From assembly GCA_964034945.1 (NCBI GenBank), contig OZ035961.1, forward strand, positions 88,244,124 to 88,308,123: DNA of 64,000 nucleotides. The letters are read 5' to 3'. Positions within the stretch are counted from its first letter, which is position 1; each line of letters begins with the position of its first letter. Of this stretch, positions 24,405 to 34,999 are shown in pieces. The position numbers and the translations under genes are program-made. The notes under the pieces were generated by a model. It made no database searches. It was not told the DNA's origin and saw only the letters and a list, made by a program, of their open reading frames with translations. The DNA is from Chrysopilus asiliformis. Lineage: Eukaryota > Arthropoda > Insecta > Diptera > Rhagionidae.

Positions 24405-24840
24405 TCCGTTAACCGGAAGTTTTAAATCGTTTTTTATGCGATTTTCTCAAAAAATACGAGTTCTTCAATAGCTCATGTATGACAAATGATAGACAGTAAA
24501 ATTTCCTATCCATTTATCTTTTACTGAAACTCGATATATCCAATCGTTACCGAAATTTAAAAAAATTAAATTTTATACGATTAGCTCGCAGAACTAACGG
24601 CTTTTTGGTAGTTCAATGTAGTAGACGAATTAAAAAGAATAGCATTTCCCACATTCTTTATTTCTACCGTTATCGAGGATATTTTCAAAAAAAAAAAGTG
24701 ATAAAGTAGAAAGTTTTTAGATAAAAAATAAAACAAAGCAAAATTTAACGATATTAAAATTATCTCCATTTTTGCATTTAACAGTAAATCGATATCTTTA
24801 GCTGTTATCGAGATATTTTAGATTCTGTACAAAAAAAATT
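24405..24840. repeat. degraded copy of the repeat also seen at 13797 and 54543
   Basis: It begins near ACTTCCGTTAACCGGAAG and continues with AAAATTTCCTA, ACTCGATAT, AACTAACGG and TACCGTTATCGAG phrases in the same order as the copies at 13797-14115 and 54543-54930. It has no open reading frame of note. Confidence 0.6.
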
Positions 24841-25518
24841 GTTTTTATTTTAAGTAATATTATAATCGTTGAATCATAGTGTAAATAGCGCAGGGACAAA
24901 GATTTTGCATCAGATATTTTCCCAATTTTTCGTATTTTTTCTTAGCGTACTTGTCCGTTTTTTCAAATTGTTTTAGCTTTGATTTATTTTTATTTAGTCA
25001 TTCAAAAACAATACATACTTTTAAAACGTTCTTTTTTGCTTTTTAGATCTCCCCAAAAATCGCTGTGAATTTTAAATGGAATCACTCCTGAATGCAGCCC
25101 TGAAAATTCAAATTGTTTCCAACTTTTGATCAACTAATCATAAACCCTCTCCCCAACCGATGATCAATGAATATTTTCTATTCTACAGCGAAAACTTCAA
25201 CTTGGCGCTAAAAGCTTTTCAGAAATTTGTGCACATTCAATAGGATTTTCAGTTTTCGTCATTCCCATCTCGACAATCCCTCAGCCCCATTCCGTACTTG
25301 GCTTTAAGGGGCCAAGTTTTTCGAGACTTTTTGGCCTGGGAACGCAAAGCAAGCATGCTTGACTTGACACACGTCACTTTTAATATCAGTACATTTTATT
25401 GCTAAGCGGGGGGCGGAGAACAGTGTTTTCGTCCAGGGAATGATTTTTAATGATTGCGCCATTTCATGCCTTTTATTTTTGTTTCATTTGATTTCTGATT
25501 TCGCGATTCAGGCGACAC

Positions 25519-25545
25519 TATATAAGACGGTTAAGAGAATCAGTT
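25519..25545 (+). promoter_or_regulatory. candidate TATA-box promoter upstream of ZIP11
   Basis: TATATAAG at 25519-25526 is followed by a TCAGTT initiator-like motif at 25540-25545 and a pyrimidine-poor leader. The initiator is slightly closer than the usual 25-31 bases, so transcription may begin nearer 25550. It is about 440 bases before the ZIP11 start codon and on the same strand. Moderate support only. Confidence 0.35.
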
Positions 25546-25983
25546 CAAGTTCCAACATCGCCAGAGTTTTGTTTTTAGTCTTAGCGTTACTTACTGTTAG
25601 TGAATAATTGTTTCGAATTCGAGGAACGATCTTTGATTGTCGTTTAGTTAATTTTAAATGAAGAAACGATTGAATTTTAGTGTTTATTATTATCATTGCT
25701 CACGTGTAACGAACTTTTTTCTCTGTTTAAATTTCCAGATAAGCCAAGTGTGATTGCCGTTGGCAAAAGGGCCGCGTTTCCGTCGTTTGCTGATTTTATA
25801 TTTTTTTTTGTTTTGTTTAGTTTTGTTTTTTTTTTAAATTTTTGTCTTGTCAATTAAAGTGAGTCGCTTTTTGTTTAATTTCTATTCATTTTAATATCGG
25901 ACGCGTTTCGGAATTAATTTCAAACAAAGTGGAATTTTTTAAGTGCTGTAATTCAACAATAATTTTATTAAAATAAATAAAAA

Positions 25984-28900
25984 ATGATACAAGGATATGG
26001 ACCGGTGACACAAGCACTACTAGGGACACTCTTAACATGGGGACTGACGGCGGCTGGTGCAGCCATGGTGATATTCCTGCGTGGCAATCAGGTGAGAATT
26101 TTCTTATGATTTCGGAATATTTTATTCTAGAACTGAATGCTTGGAATGTTTATGGTTTGATATAATCGATTGCGAGTAAAGTTAATATCTTTATTATTCA
26201 TTTAAATCTTTTTCATATTTTCATCCGGTGAATATTGATCAAATTTATGTGAAGAAAACATTTTTAAGGACAAAAATTATTTAATATTTACGAAAATTTG
26301 TAATTTCCATTTCGTTCTACGCAATCAATAATCAATTAGCAATTGTGTTATCTTAATTAATGTTAAGTAGGAGTATTTAAACAACAATCATGATTTCTAG
26401 ATAAGAGTTTTTCTTTTTTTTTGATTTTTGTTTGCGAAAAAAAATACACAGAGGTGTAGAAATCTAATACTACTAAATTGAAAATAGTGCTTAAATTCAT
26501 CGGTAAACATCTTTAGTTCGACGACAAGAAATAGCGCGTGTCTGGGGTCGTTTAGTAATCCACCGTAAATATTCAGCACTCATTTTCTGTATTTACTAGG
26601 GGCTGGGCCGTTGACCGCTTTGCTGTCCAACCTCTAATCGGTTCAGTGGTTCTCAAGTTATTGCCGAACAGACAGAAAAACAAAAAGCAATATTCATAAA
26701 TCAAAGAAACTAGTCAAAAATAAGGGAAACCTTGGGTTGATCTGTGGTCTAAATCCCGCCCAATGACACTAGTAAGCTCTTCTGAAAATTTCATCCAAAT
26801 CGGTGCATTGGTTTACGAGTTTTAAGCGAACTAACAGACAGACACACAAGCCTATTCTATTTTATAATAGTTATATAATAGATTCACTCACTTACTTGTG
26901 TAAATTTGACTGCAAGGAACAGTTATAGCATCGTAATACAAATTTACACTTGATATTTAATAAATAAACAATATGTGAAGAAATTTTGACAGCTGAATAT
27001 TTATGGCGGGCTACGTAGCGATACCAGCGGTACGCCATTTCTTGTTTTCGAACTATACGTTCACCTATCTTTTCTTTATCGCTTTGTATGGGAATCTAAT
27101 CTCCTTTCCCATATAGTAGTTTTCGATATCGCAAATCGGACTCCGATTTATGCATGGTCCGGCGTATACAGGTTTCAACGTAATTTTTTATTTGTCACGT
27201 TTCTGAATTCAGCAGAAAAAACGACTAAATGGTTTCTGATAGAATTATTTCTCAATTAGAGGCTGCCCATCAAATACGTCATACTTTTAGCGGGGAGAGG
27301 GATATGCGGTAATATGATATATACGCCACGCTACTTTCAGGCTTTTCAGATATCAAAAATCCGAAAAGCCTGAAAGTAGCGTGGCGTATAAAATCAGCGT
27401 GACAGCCTTTATCCAATAAAGCAACAAAACTTTCAATAAATCCCTCAATAAATTCATCACCAAAAAACGAATAAACAAAAAGAAATGTAAATTCCTCAAA
27501 AGAAAATCATGTGTTATGTCCATCAGTAAATTTTCTTTTCTTTTTTGATAAAATATTTACTCAGCATTATCTAAGTTTGTGGTCGATAGTAAACCTAATT
27601 ACGTGATACTTTAAATTCATCAAAAATGTTGAAAGCAAAAAATAAATTACTAATGCAAAAATTCCCCCCATTTAGCGGAAATCACTTGATGCTGCGTTGG
27701 GTTTTGCAGCTGGCGTTATGATTGCAGCGTCCTTTTGGTCTTTATTGGCACCAGCAATTGAATTGGCGGAGAACTCTGGAAGTTACGGTGCTAACGGGCA
27801 ATACGCTTTCCTTCCAGTGGCATTTGGTTTCCTGCTCGGTTCGATATTTGTCTATGGAACCGATCGATTCATTTCATATCTAGGCATTAACAGTTCACAC
27901 ATGATGATTGGTAAATATGAAGTTTTTAAACAATTTTTTTATTCTTTTTTAAAAACTAACACAAGTTTTTTTTTGTTAATTTGTCCTCTTTCGTGTGTTG
28001 ATTTTGATGATTTCGGCTTGCAGCTTTAACACATACTAACAAGGATAAAGCTGATATTGCTATCGATGAGTCCCAGCATAGTTTGGAAAACAATAGGGGT
28101 AAATATTTCACTATTGTTTAGTGATAGTTTGTTTTAATGTTAGGTAATGATATTCCAGTACGGACAATAAGTGATGCAAATTCAACAACAATTGGTATGG
28201 ATAGTTTTGCGGATTGCTTGAATGTTCAACATAGTCGAACTTCGAGGAGAAGAAGAAAGAATAGCGACGAACGAGAACCAGTAAATATTTGTTTTTTTTT
28301 TAAATAATTTACAAAGTGTAAAATTTAAAATTTTTATTTTCCAGGCGATGTATACCACCGATCAAAGGACGATTGATCATCAAAACGCGATTTCACAGTG
28401 GAAAAGAATTATGTTGCTGGTTGTTGCAATTACTGTACATAATGTCCCAGAAGGTAAAGGCGGAAATACTAATTGAAACATAAAAGCTGCAATTGCCAGT
28501 CGAAAAAACGCAAAAAAATTATTTCATTTGTATGCGGGAGAGTCTTATGCTACATTTACACGAATGACAAATTTGTCATTTTTTTCTTGTCATTATGTTA
28601 ATTCCCGTGTAAATGGCATAATTTTTGTAATTTTTTCTGTCAGAAAATGTCAATCTCTCATAAAAGAATGAACTTGTCCATTCTTTTATGCCAGATTGTC
28701 ATTCGTACAAACGCAATATTAGTTATGACAAAAGTTGAATACTAAAGTTGTCATAACTAATATTGCGTTTGCACGAATGACAATCTGGCATAAAAGAATG
28801 GACAAGTTCATTCTTTTATGAGAGATTGACATTTTCTGACAGAAAAAATTACAAAAATTGTGCCATTTACACGGGAATTAACATAATGACAAGAAAAAAA

Positions 28901-31285
28901 TGACAAATTTGTCATTCGTGTAAATGTAGCATTAGCCTTGCTATTTACGAGAGACGCAACTGTAAAAATTTCAAGTCTCTAGCTCAATCCTTTCGAAGGT
29001 GTGGTGTTCACAGACAGTTATGGTGGCAGTTAAAAGGTTAAAATATGTCACTCGGGTATTTTCTGGGTTCGTGATCAGGAATCTGACATTTGAATTTTAA
29101 AATTCGGGACAATGTTTTTTTTCTCAAAAGTTTTTGAGTTATTTGCGGGTTTTTAGTGCAAAAAACTTATGCAAAAAAACTATAACCCAGCAACGACTGG
29201 TATGCAAGCTAGTTCAAAATATAAATACAGTTAAGATCCTCTAACTCGAATTGTCTGCTGCCATCAAAATCGTTTCGAGTTAGAGGAATTTCGAGTTAGA
29301 GAAATTGAGTTAGAGGACTTTGACTGTAATATAAAAAAAAGTCTTCTGTGGAAGAAACCTTTAGTAAAATTATTAAACAAAATTTCGATTAATGAATTCA
29401 ATTTTTTAATCAATAAATATTTTTCCAGGTTTAGCGGTTGGAGTAAGTTTTGGTGCTATTGGAAATACCGAATCGGCAACTTTTGAGGCTGCAAGGTAAT
29501 TCACAGCTTTTGATTGACCAAACACGATTTTTTTAATTGATATTGTTATAATTTTTTTTCCAAAAATTTGATAAAAGAAACATTTTTTGATGAAAAATTT
29601 CTTAGGCTAATAATCCACTACAATTCAGATAAATAGAAGAGTTTCGTGCAGCATTTAAAAATATTTGGGTGAAAGATTCTCATACAATTCTCAGTTTATG
29701 AAATTATTCGTACTATATTTCATATTTTACTTCTTATTTCGCGCCCTTAAATGCTTCGAAAGCCAATATATATAACTAAAGTTTAATAGATTTGGTTTTT
29801 TTGGGAATTAATTTTAGAAGTTTTCTTTTCGCCTAGACTAAAAAGTTCTGGATTGGTCAAAACAAAAATCATGCCTTGTAGGTAACCAATTTTTATTTTT
29901 CCTTTTGATTTCTTCCCGGAGACGAAAAAAGTTGATATCAGAACAATCGCTTCAGGAATTTTCAAATTACAAACTGGAAAAGTTTCCATCGAAATTAACC
30001 CTGATTTTACTCGTTTTTAAGAGATCCGATTCGAAAATCAGATTTTTCTCCTAATTTTGTATGGTACTACTTACCTCCCAAGATAGTCCTGAGCATCGAT
30101 TGAGATTTTTTCAGCAATTTTCATGCTGTCTATAAACAACGTCTTTTAAAAGTAGAGTGGTATGCGATAGTGTATTAAATTTTATACAAAAAATAGGGAA
30201 AAGCATTACGAAGGTGCAGAAGAGGGGATCGGTCCGAAAAGCCTAAAATTGGCATTACGTATTTTAGAACGACTGTGTTCCTTCTTTACCGCTCGCACCC
30301 ACAACGAACCATGGTTTAATTGCAGCATTTGTAAAGTTTTTTGTTGCAATCCATCAACAGCAGAGATCGTGATAGCAGTCTAGACCGATTGGTCCTGGAA
30401 TTTGGATTTATGTCCTCTGATACGAAAAATCCATGAGAAAAAGGAAAAAAATTGGCACAAATCATGCAAAACCGGAAACTATTTACTCTGCCTCTGTATA
30501 ACTTTATGCTACACTACTGTAATTAAATTTTCGCAGTTTTTTCAGGTCTTATTTTTTTATTTTTCAAAACTTTGATCGAAAAAAAATTTTTCCTACTTCC
30601 TTTCAGAAACCTTGCCATTGGAATTGGAATACAGAACTTCCCAGAGGGTTTAGCTGTTAGTCTACCTCTGCATGCTGCGGGCTTTAGTATGATGCGAAGT
30701 TTCTGGTACGGCCAGCTATCTGGAATGGTTGAGCCGATTTTTGGAATTTTAGGAGCGGTCGCTGTGACAGTCGCATCAATAATTCTACCCTATGCATTAT
30801 CATTCGCTGCTGGCGCTATGATTTACATTGTTGCCGACGATATCCTACCCGAGGCACATGCCAGGTGAGATTTTCAAAGATTTTTTTTTTAAATAAAAGT
30901 GTAAGATCGGGCGCGCACTGCGATGATAACTATGTAGAAAGATACTAAAATTGGAGTTTTTTTAAACACAAATATTTCAATGCGCATTGAAATAGACTTA
31001 AATACATGCTTGTTTTCACGTGTTGTAAATACCACAATTGCCACTTGAGCACCACTTTCTATGACCAACATCACAGTACGCGCCTGCCCTAAAAAAATCT
31101 TCTCGTGCTCGGTAGGGAAACACGTGATTTTTTTTTTTTTGGTTTTAAATTACTTTCTGATTCCAAAATAATATTTTATTGTAAATGTGTATTTTTGTAC
31201 TTTCAGTGGCAATGGACTGATAGCGACGTGGGGAACAATAGCCGGTTTTATCGTTATGATGTGCCTTGATGTAGCACTTGGTTAA
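25984..31285 (+). CDS. SLC39A11: zinc transporter ZIP11 (SLC39A11)
   Basis: ZIP11 moves zinc (and probably copper) into the cytosol across Golgi, nuclear or plasma membranes; it belongs to the gufA branch. Eight exons: 25984-26091, 27676-27910, 28024-28098, 28159-28280, 28345-28453, 29429-29495, 30607-30864, 31207-31285. All phases fit, giving 350 residues. The start MIQGYGPVTQALLGTLLTWG and GAAMVIF match the family's first helix. LGFAAGVMIAASFWSLLAPA is helix 2. The loop between helices 3 and 4 is variable and Ser/Arg-rich (SRTSRRRRKNSDE). Metal-site motifs are HNVPEG (residues 212-217), NFPEG (249-253) and VEP (280-282). The tail ends VMMCLDVALG. Introns carry a hairpin, a palindromic MITE and a pogo-like MITE. 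Confidence 0.95.
26588..26880 (+). repeat. LINE/SINE-type 3' fragment in ZIP11 intron 1
   Basis: The phrases AATTTCATCCAAATCGGT, GTTTACGAGTTTTAAGC and AACAGACAGACACAC, followed by a tail TATTCTATTTTATAATAG, are typical of insect retroposon 3' ends. I see no coding remnant. The family was not identified. Confidence 0.45.
27320..27390. repeat. perfect 28-bp inverted repeat (hairpin) in ZIP11 intron 1
   Basis: Arms 27320-27347 and 27363-27390 are perfect reverse complements around a 15-base loop; each arm contains CGCCACGCTACTTTCAGGC. Transcribed with the intron, it would form a fully paired 28-bp stem. The length is short for a MITE and the pairing is perfect. Nearby GAGGCTGCCCATCAAATACG (from 27260) resembles other repeats in the window. 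Confidence 0.8.
28548..28931. mobile_element. 384-bp palindromic MITE flanked by TTA
   Basis: The element is an almost perfect palindrome: all pairs I checked sum to 57479, with arms of about 190 bp and a tiny centre near 28731-28748. Ends read TGCTACATTTACACGAATGA and its inverse. TTA lies outside both ends (28545-28547, 28932-28934), consistent with a 3-bp TWA target duplication. A second copy enters the window at 1-64. It sits in ZIP11 intron 5 in a gene-sense transcript. Confidence 0.85.
29228..29326. mobile_element. 99-bp pogo/Tigger-like MITE with TA duplication
   Basis: The left end CAGTTAAGATCCTCTAACTC and the right end GAGTTAGAGGACTTTGACTG are imperfect inverted repeats, flanked by TA (29226-29227 and 29327-29328). 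The phrase 'cctctaactcgaa' at the ends is characteristic of pogo/Tigger-family termini as I recall them. Internal TCGAGTTAGAG copies add short tandem structure. It is in ZIP11 intron 5, just before exon 6. Confidence 0.7.
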
Positions 31286-32322
31286 AATCTTCATGCAAAT
31301 AATCCAAAATTGGTAAAATTCAATTATTTGAATTGAATACGGTTTTATACTATAAATAGTATTGTATTTCGTAACCTGTAAATTAGAAAATCAAATTGTT
31401 TTTAATGAATCGCCATTGACAAATAATAAATTTTAGGTAAAAAAAACTATTTTGATATTTTCTATATCAGAATATAAAACCATTTTACATAAGGCTAATA
31501 CAATTTGAATAAAAAAAAATAATACATTTCAAGAGATTATCTTGAAGAAAATCTAATTATTGTAATTAACTGAAAGAAAAGAAAAATATTTTTAATATTT
31601 TAAAGTAGTTAATTTTTCTATGACTGTAAAAAAGACGATATAAGATCAGTGCGATGTGTCACAAATTTAAGAAAATCAATTACTATTTTTGGTAGTAATT
31701 TGACTAGAAATTATAATAAATTGTAAATATTTTCTTTGCCAAAATCTAAATATTACATGTAGTTTGTACTATAATGATGTTCAAATATTTATTTAAGGAC
31801 AAAATGATATTTTCATTGTATAAATTATTATTATTTAAGTGTGTTTTTGCACATTCGATTCGGTTTGAAAATAGAACACATTCCTTGCAGTAAAAATCGA
31901 TTTGCATCCAAGACTTTGTTTCACATTTCCGATTTCATCATTATCAGTTTTATTGTAGGAGCATTTTTTAATTAGTACTAGAAAAATTTCCTCCATTATT
32001 TATATTAATTTTATTCCAATGTGCATCCCATAAAGCCAGTATATGTCTTAATTCAGTAATTGTACTTAAAACTTTGTTAATTCTGCTATTATAGCAACAA
32101 TTTCCAGTTATGTTACTGCTTTATGAGTTTTTTTAGGCTGTACTTATTTTTTTATAAAATAAATTTTATCAAAAAATTTAGACAGCAATATCAGGAAATC
32201 AGAAATGAATTAAAGGGCAGTTAAATTTAAAAAAAAAATGCTCTAATGGAAATCTCAATTTTAAAGAATTGTTTTAATTTTAAGTTAAGTAGTTTAAATA
32301 TTTTATTGTGTTACTATTTTGT

Positions 32323-32328
32323 AATAAA
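32323..32328 (+). terminator. candidate ZIP11 polyadenylation signal
   Basis: AATAAA in a run GTAATAAATAAAACATAA, followed within about 30 bases by a T-rich stretch. It lies a kilobase after the ZIP11 stop. Earlier AATAAA copies (for example near 31427) are also possible. Confidence 0.35.
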
Positions 32329-32748
32329 TAAAACATAATTTGTCTTATATTGATGTTTTCTTTCATTAAACGGTTGTATATCGAGATCGAAACCAACCGG
32401 AACAATTTCCCTGATTGAAGGTTAATTAAATAAAATTACTTATTTTCTTATTAAAGGGGAGGAAGAAAATTAGCGACATGCAACCAACAAATCTTGAAAA
32501 ATTTGTCGTGCAGTGAAGGGGTGGATCAAAAGCCTAAACGTACCGTGTTTTATGGAAATTATTTTAAAAACATTTCTCAGTATTTTAATGGAATTCTTTT
32601 GAGATCACGTTTTTCCGCTTAAAATTTTTAATGAAATATCTAAATATTCTAACAAATTGTGTCATTATATACATAATTGTTTTTCTGATTGAAATTAAAA
32701 AGCAGTCAAAATGACTTGCTTGGGCAATCTAGTGTTAAGAATAATTAT

Positions 32749-32811
32749 GAAAATATCTTGGCGGAAGATGAAAATATCTTGGCGGTAGATAAAAATATCT
32801 TGGCGGAAGGC
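32749..32811 (+). repeat. 21-bp minisatellite, three units
   Basis: Three consecutive 21-bp units at 32749, 32770 and 32791 share AAAATATCTTGGCGG with 1-3 differences. The unit length is a multiple of three and the frame is open across it, but there is no ATG and I do not regard it as coding. Confidence 0.8.
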
Positions 32812-33113
32812 GGAAGTAACAAATATGAAAAGTCCAAATTATTTAATTTTTCCGAAATCTCATTTTCAAAGAAATAGTCCAAACCTTACAAATGCAATCT
32901 AGGTGATGCCAACACCACTAAAAACACTGCTCCTCTAAAAGACGCCTTTTGCGAACCACACACGAACTGCTAAAATCTCCTGTTATTTTTTGACAGCTAA
33001 TAGACAAGTGATTTTTGGCAAACGATTTCCACGGAGTGTTTTCGCATTTATCGCTTTTAAATGGGTAAAACTTGACCAAAACGTCGCATTTTTGTCCAAC
33101 AATTTACTCTAAC

Positions 33114-33676
33114 ATGCAGCTTTTAGATAAAATGGAGCAGTCGCCCCCCGAGCAAACGGAAACGAAGCCAACAATCCCAATAGCCGGCACTAACGGAATC
33201 GGAGCCCCACAACCAGCACCAGCGAAGTCAACAACAACAGTCGAGGAGATTGACATAGAGATTCTGCCAGTGGTCTACGACATAATCAGAGGGTGAGTTT
33301 ATCAGCGGCCCAACAAACTTATATAAGTGCAGTTTATTTTAAAACTTGCATCGCGAAATGCTCTCGTTTCAGAGTGGAAAAAGATCCCGTCGACAACACA
33401 GCGAAGCAGAGGGAATCGCAGGAGTGCAGTCAGAAGGTAGGACCGAAATTTGCCACATAACAGTAACCATAACCTAATTTACTGCTAAATAATGAATTTA
33501 ATCCGTTTCAGATTATTGAACTGCAAAAGCGCTTCGAAAGCGCCCGAAAACAGATAAAACAGTTGCCCGGTATTGACTACAACAAAGAGGAGCAGCTGCA
33601 GAAACTCGAACTTCTCAAAAATCAGCTGATATTGAAGCAGCAACTCATCAAAAAGTACAAAAACATTCAATTCTAG
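33114..33676 (+). CDS. MED9: Mediator complex subunit 9
   Basis: MED9 belongs to the Mediator middle module, which links transcription factors to RNA polymerase II. Three exons: 33114-33292, 33373-33436 and 33512-33676, with phases consistent; 135 residues from the ATG at 33114. A second in-frame ATG at 33132 (MEQSPPEQTE) has a better context (aaaATGg) and may be the true start. The N-terminal part is Pro/Thr-rich and disordered. The conserved MED9 domain runs from EIDIEILPVVYDIIRGVEKD to the end, with the terminal coiled coil IIELQKRFESARKQI and LEL-LKNQLILKQQLIKKY. A five-codon upstream frame at 33061-33075 would be in the leader if transcription starts before it. The next gene starts 40 bases after this stop on the same strand. 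Confidence 0.9.
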
Positions 33677-33716
33677 TTATATTCGAAGGCAATTTCTTAC
33701 TGGAACACCTAGCACT

Positions 33717-34030
33717 ATGGTTATTCGAATAATTTTAAGATACTTAGCTAATAATGAAAAACTAGTGGAACGATTGGCCGAGAGTTATCCGATGCGTAGA
33801 ACCGCGCAACTTCTTGTTTCACTATTCTATAGATCTAAAAGTCTCGCCGAAGAGCATAATTTAACACAATTGACACCGGAAAAATTCAAGTGAATTTCAA
33901 ATTTCATTTTTCTATTATTTTTATGTTCATAAGTGAAATTTCTTTTAGATCCTTCATGCGAGCATTTCGAGATAATATGAAGCAGGAAATTGAAGGTGCC
34001 AAGGAAGAACTTAAAAAGCGGAAACCTTAA
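33717..34030 (+). CDS. NCBP2AS2: NCBP2AS2-like small protein
   Basis: Two exons, 33717-33889 and 33949-34030, encode 84 residues. The start MVIRIILRYLANNEKLVERL and the motif ESYPMRRTAQL match the human microprotein NCBP2AS2 as I recall it (hydrophobic N terminus, LVERLSES-P-RRAAQ). The C-terminal half SFMRAFRDNMKQEIEG and a lysine-rich end complete the family pattern. The human protein is small and reported as mitochondrial; its molecular role is not settled. The ATG follows the MED9 stop by 40 bases, with no polyadenylation signal or recognisable promoter between, so it is probably translated from a MED9 dicistronic mRNA. Confidence 0.8.
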
Positions 34031-34110
34031 AATGTTTTGCCGGGTTTCAATTGTGAGCCATTGGCGTGGACTAATTTTGAACATTTAAGTTTCGTATGTA
34101 GTTTTCTTAC

Positions 34111-34116
34111 AATAAA
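34111..34116 (+). terminator. polyadenylation signal of the MED9/NCBP2AS2 unit
   Basis: AATAAA 80 bases after the NCBP2AS2-like stop codon. It is the first such signal after MED9, supporting one shared 3' end. Confidence 0.55.
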
Positions 34117-34466
34117 AAAATAAAAAAATGTCTTAAATTATTAAAATTCCACATAATTACGACCTTTGGTTAATGTAAATTAATTTACCTTTAATTGTAA
34201 TAAAATAATTTACGCATAAACAAAATTTAAAGAACAGTTTTTTTTTTATTTTATTTGTTAGTCTTTTGTGTTGATCTCGCTAATGTCTAGAGCAGTGATG
34301 CCCAGTTCATGTGTTGAAGAACCACTACTCAGAATTCTTTGATTTCCCTGAATTCTTGCAACAAAAACAAAACCGAGAGTGTCGCACTTACGTTCTCAGT
34401 CGCAAGCTGATGCCATATGAACAGTGGAACATAAAATGTTGATTTCCATAAACTTTCGATATTTAT

Positions 34467-34999
34467 ACCCGTATGGTGAAACCAAAGGGTATATTAACTT
34501 TGCCTTACCGTTTGTAACGCCAAGATCCCGTCATCACATACAAAAATGAATTACACCAGTGTTTTTAGAATGATAAAAAAAAGTTGAATTTAGCATGTCC
34601 GTCCGTCCGTCTGTCCGTCCGTCTGTCTGTCTGTCCGTCTGTGGCGCGGATTGCGGGCGCACGGATTGAGCTAGAGACTTGAAATTTTGCACAGATTCGT
34701 TTTTCGTAAAATGCGAGGCTAAGTTCGTTAATGGGCAAAAATGGACCATTAGGGGGGGTACCCCCCCATACGAACGAAAATGATTTTTGCGAATATCTCA
34801 AAAACGGTGTATCTTATCTAAAAAGTGCTAGAACAAAAGTTATTTAGGATATGATTCTACATAAAACTCTCATACATTAAAATCCGATTGGAATAAATTT
34901 AAAAAAATCTTTTTGAAAAGTTTCACTTCAAAATGGAATTTTTATACAACTGTTCGCCGTTCACTTAAACTTCGAACAATGCCATATCATCATACGGGT
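34467..34999. repeat. (GTCY)n-bearing interspersed element with short inverted ends
   Basis: The ends ACCCGTATG-G-TGA and (inverse) ACCCGTATG-A-TGA frame 533 bp. A (GTCY)n microsatellite lies at 34597-34642, and a phrase GAGCTAGAGACTTGAAATTT follows. The part from about 34668 is present again at 58034-58345. Dipteran 'mini-me' elements are described as carrying (GTCY)n tracts, so this is a plausible relative. No protein is encoded. Confidence 0.65.

Larger units (their letters stand above)
22303..25983. other. divergent spacer and probable 5' non-coding exons of ZIP11
   Basis: No coding exon was recognised. A strong plus-strand splice donor (GCG followed by gtaagtaa) at 23093 could end an untranslated first exon that starts near 22990. 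A TATA-type promoter lies at 25519, and a second donor-like gtgagt follows AATTAAA near 25860. The piece 24405-24840 is a degraded interspersed repeat. The rest is AT-rich and featureless. Confidence 0.45.
31286..33113. other. ZIP11 3' UTR and spacer before MED9
   Basis: AT-rich sequence with a probable long ZIP11 3' UTR ending near the AATAAA at 32323. No further exon was recognised. A three-unit minisatellite lies at 32749-32811. Confidence 0.6.

Noticed and set aside
32689..32877. Frame across the 21-bp minisatellite (NILAEDENILAVDKNILAE)
   Set aside because: An open frame is automatic when the repeat unit is 21 bp. There is no ATG and no flanking gene structure.
34597..34642. Regular short repeats considered as a CRISPR array
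   Set aside because: Four-base microsatellite without spacers in a eukaryotic genome; it is the (GTCY) tract of an interspersed repeat.
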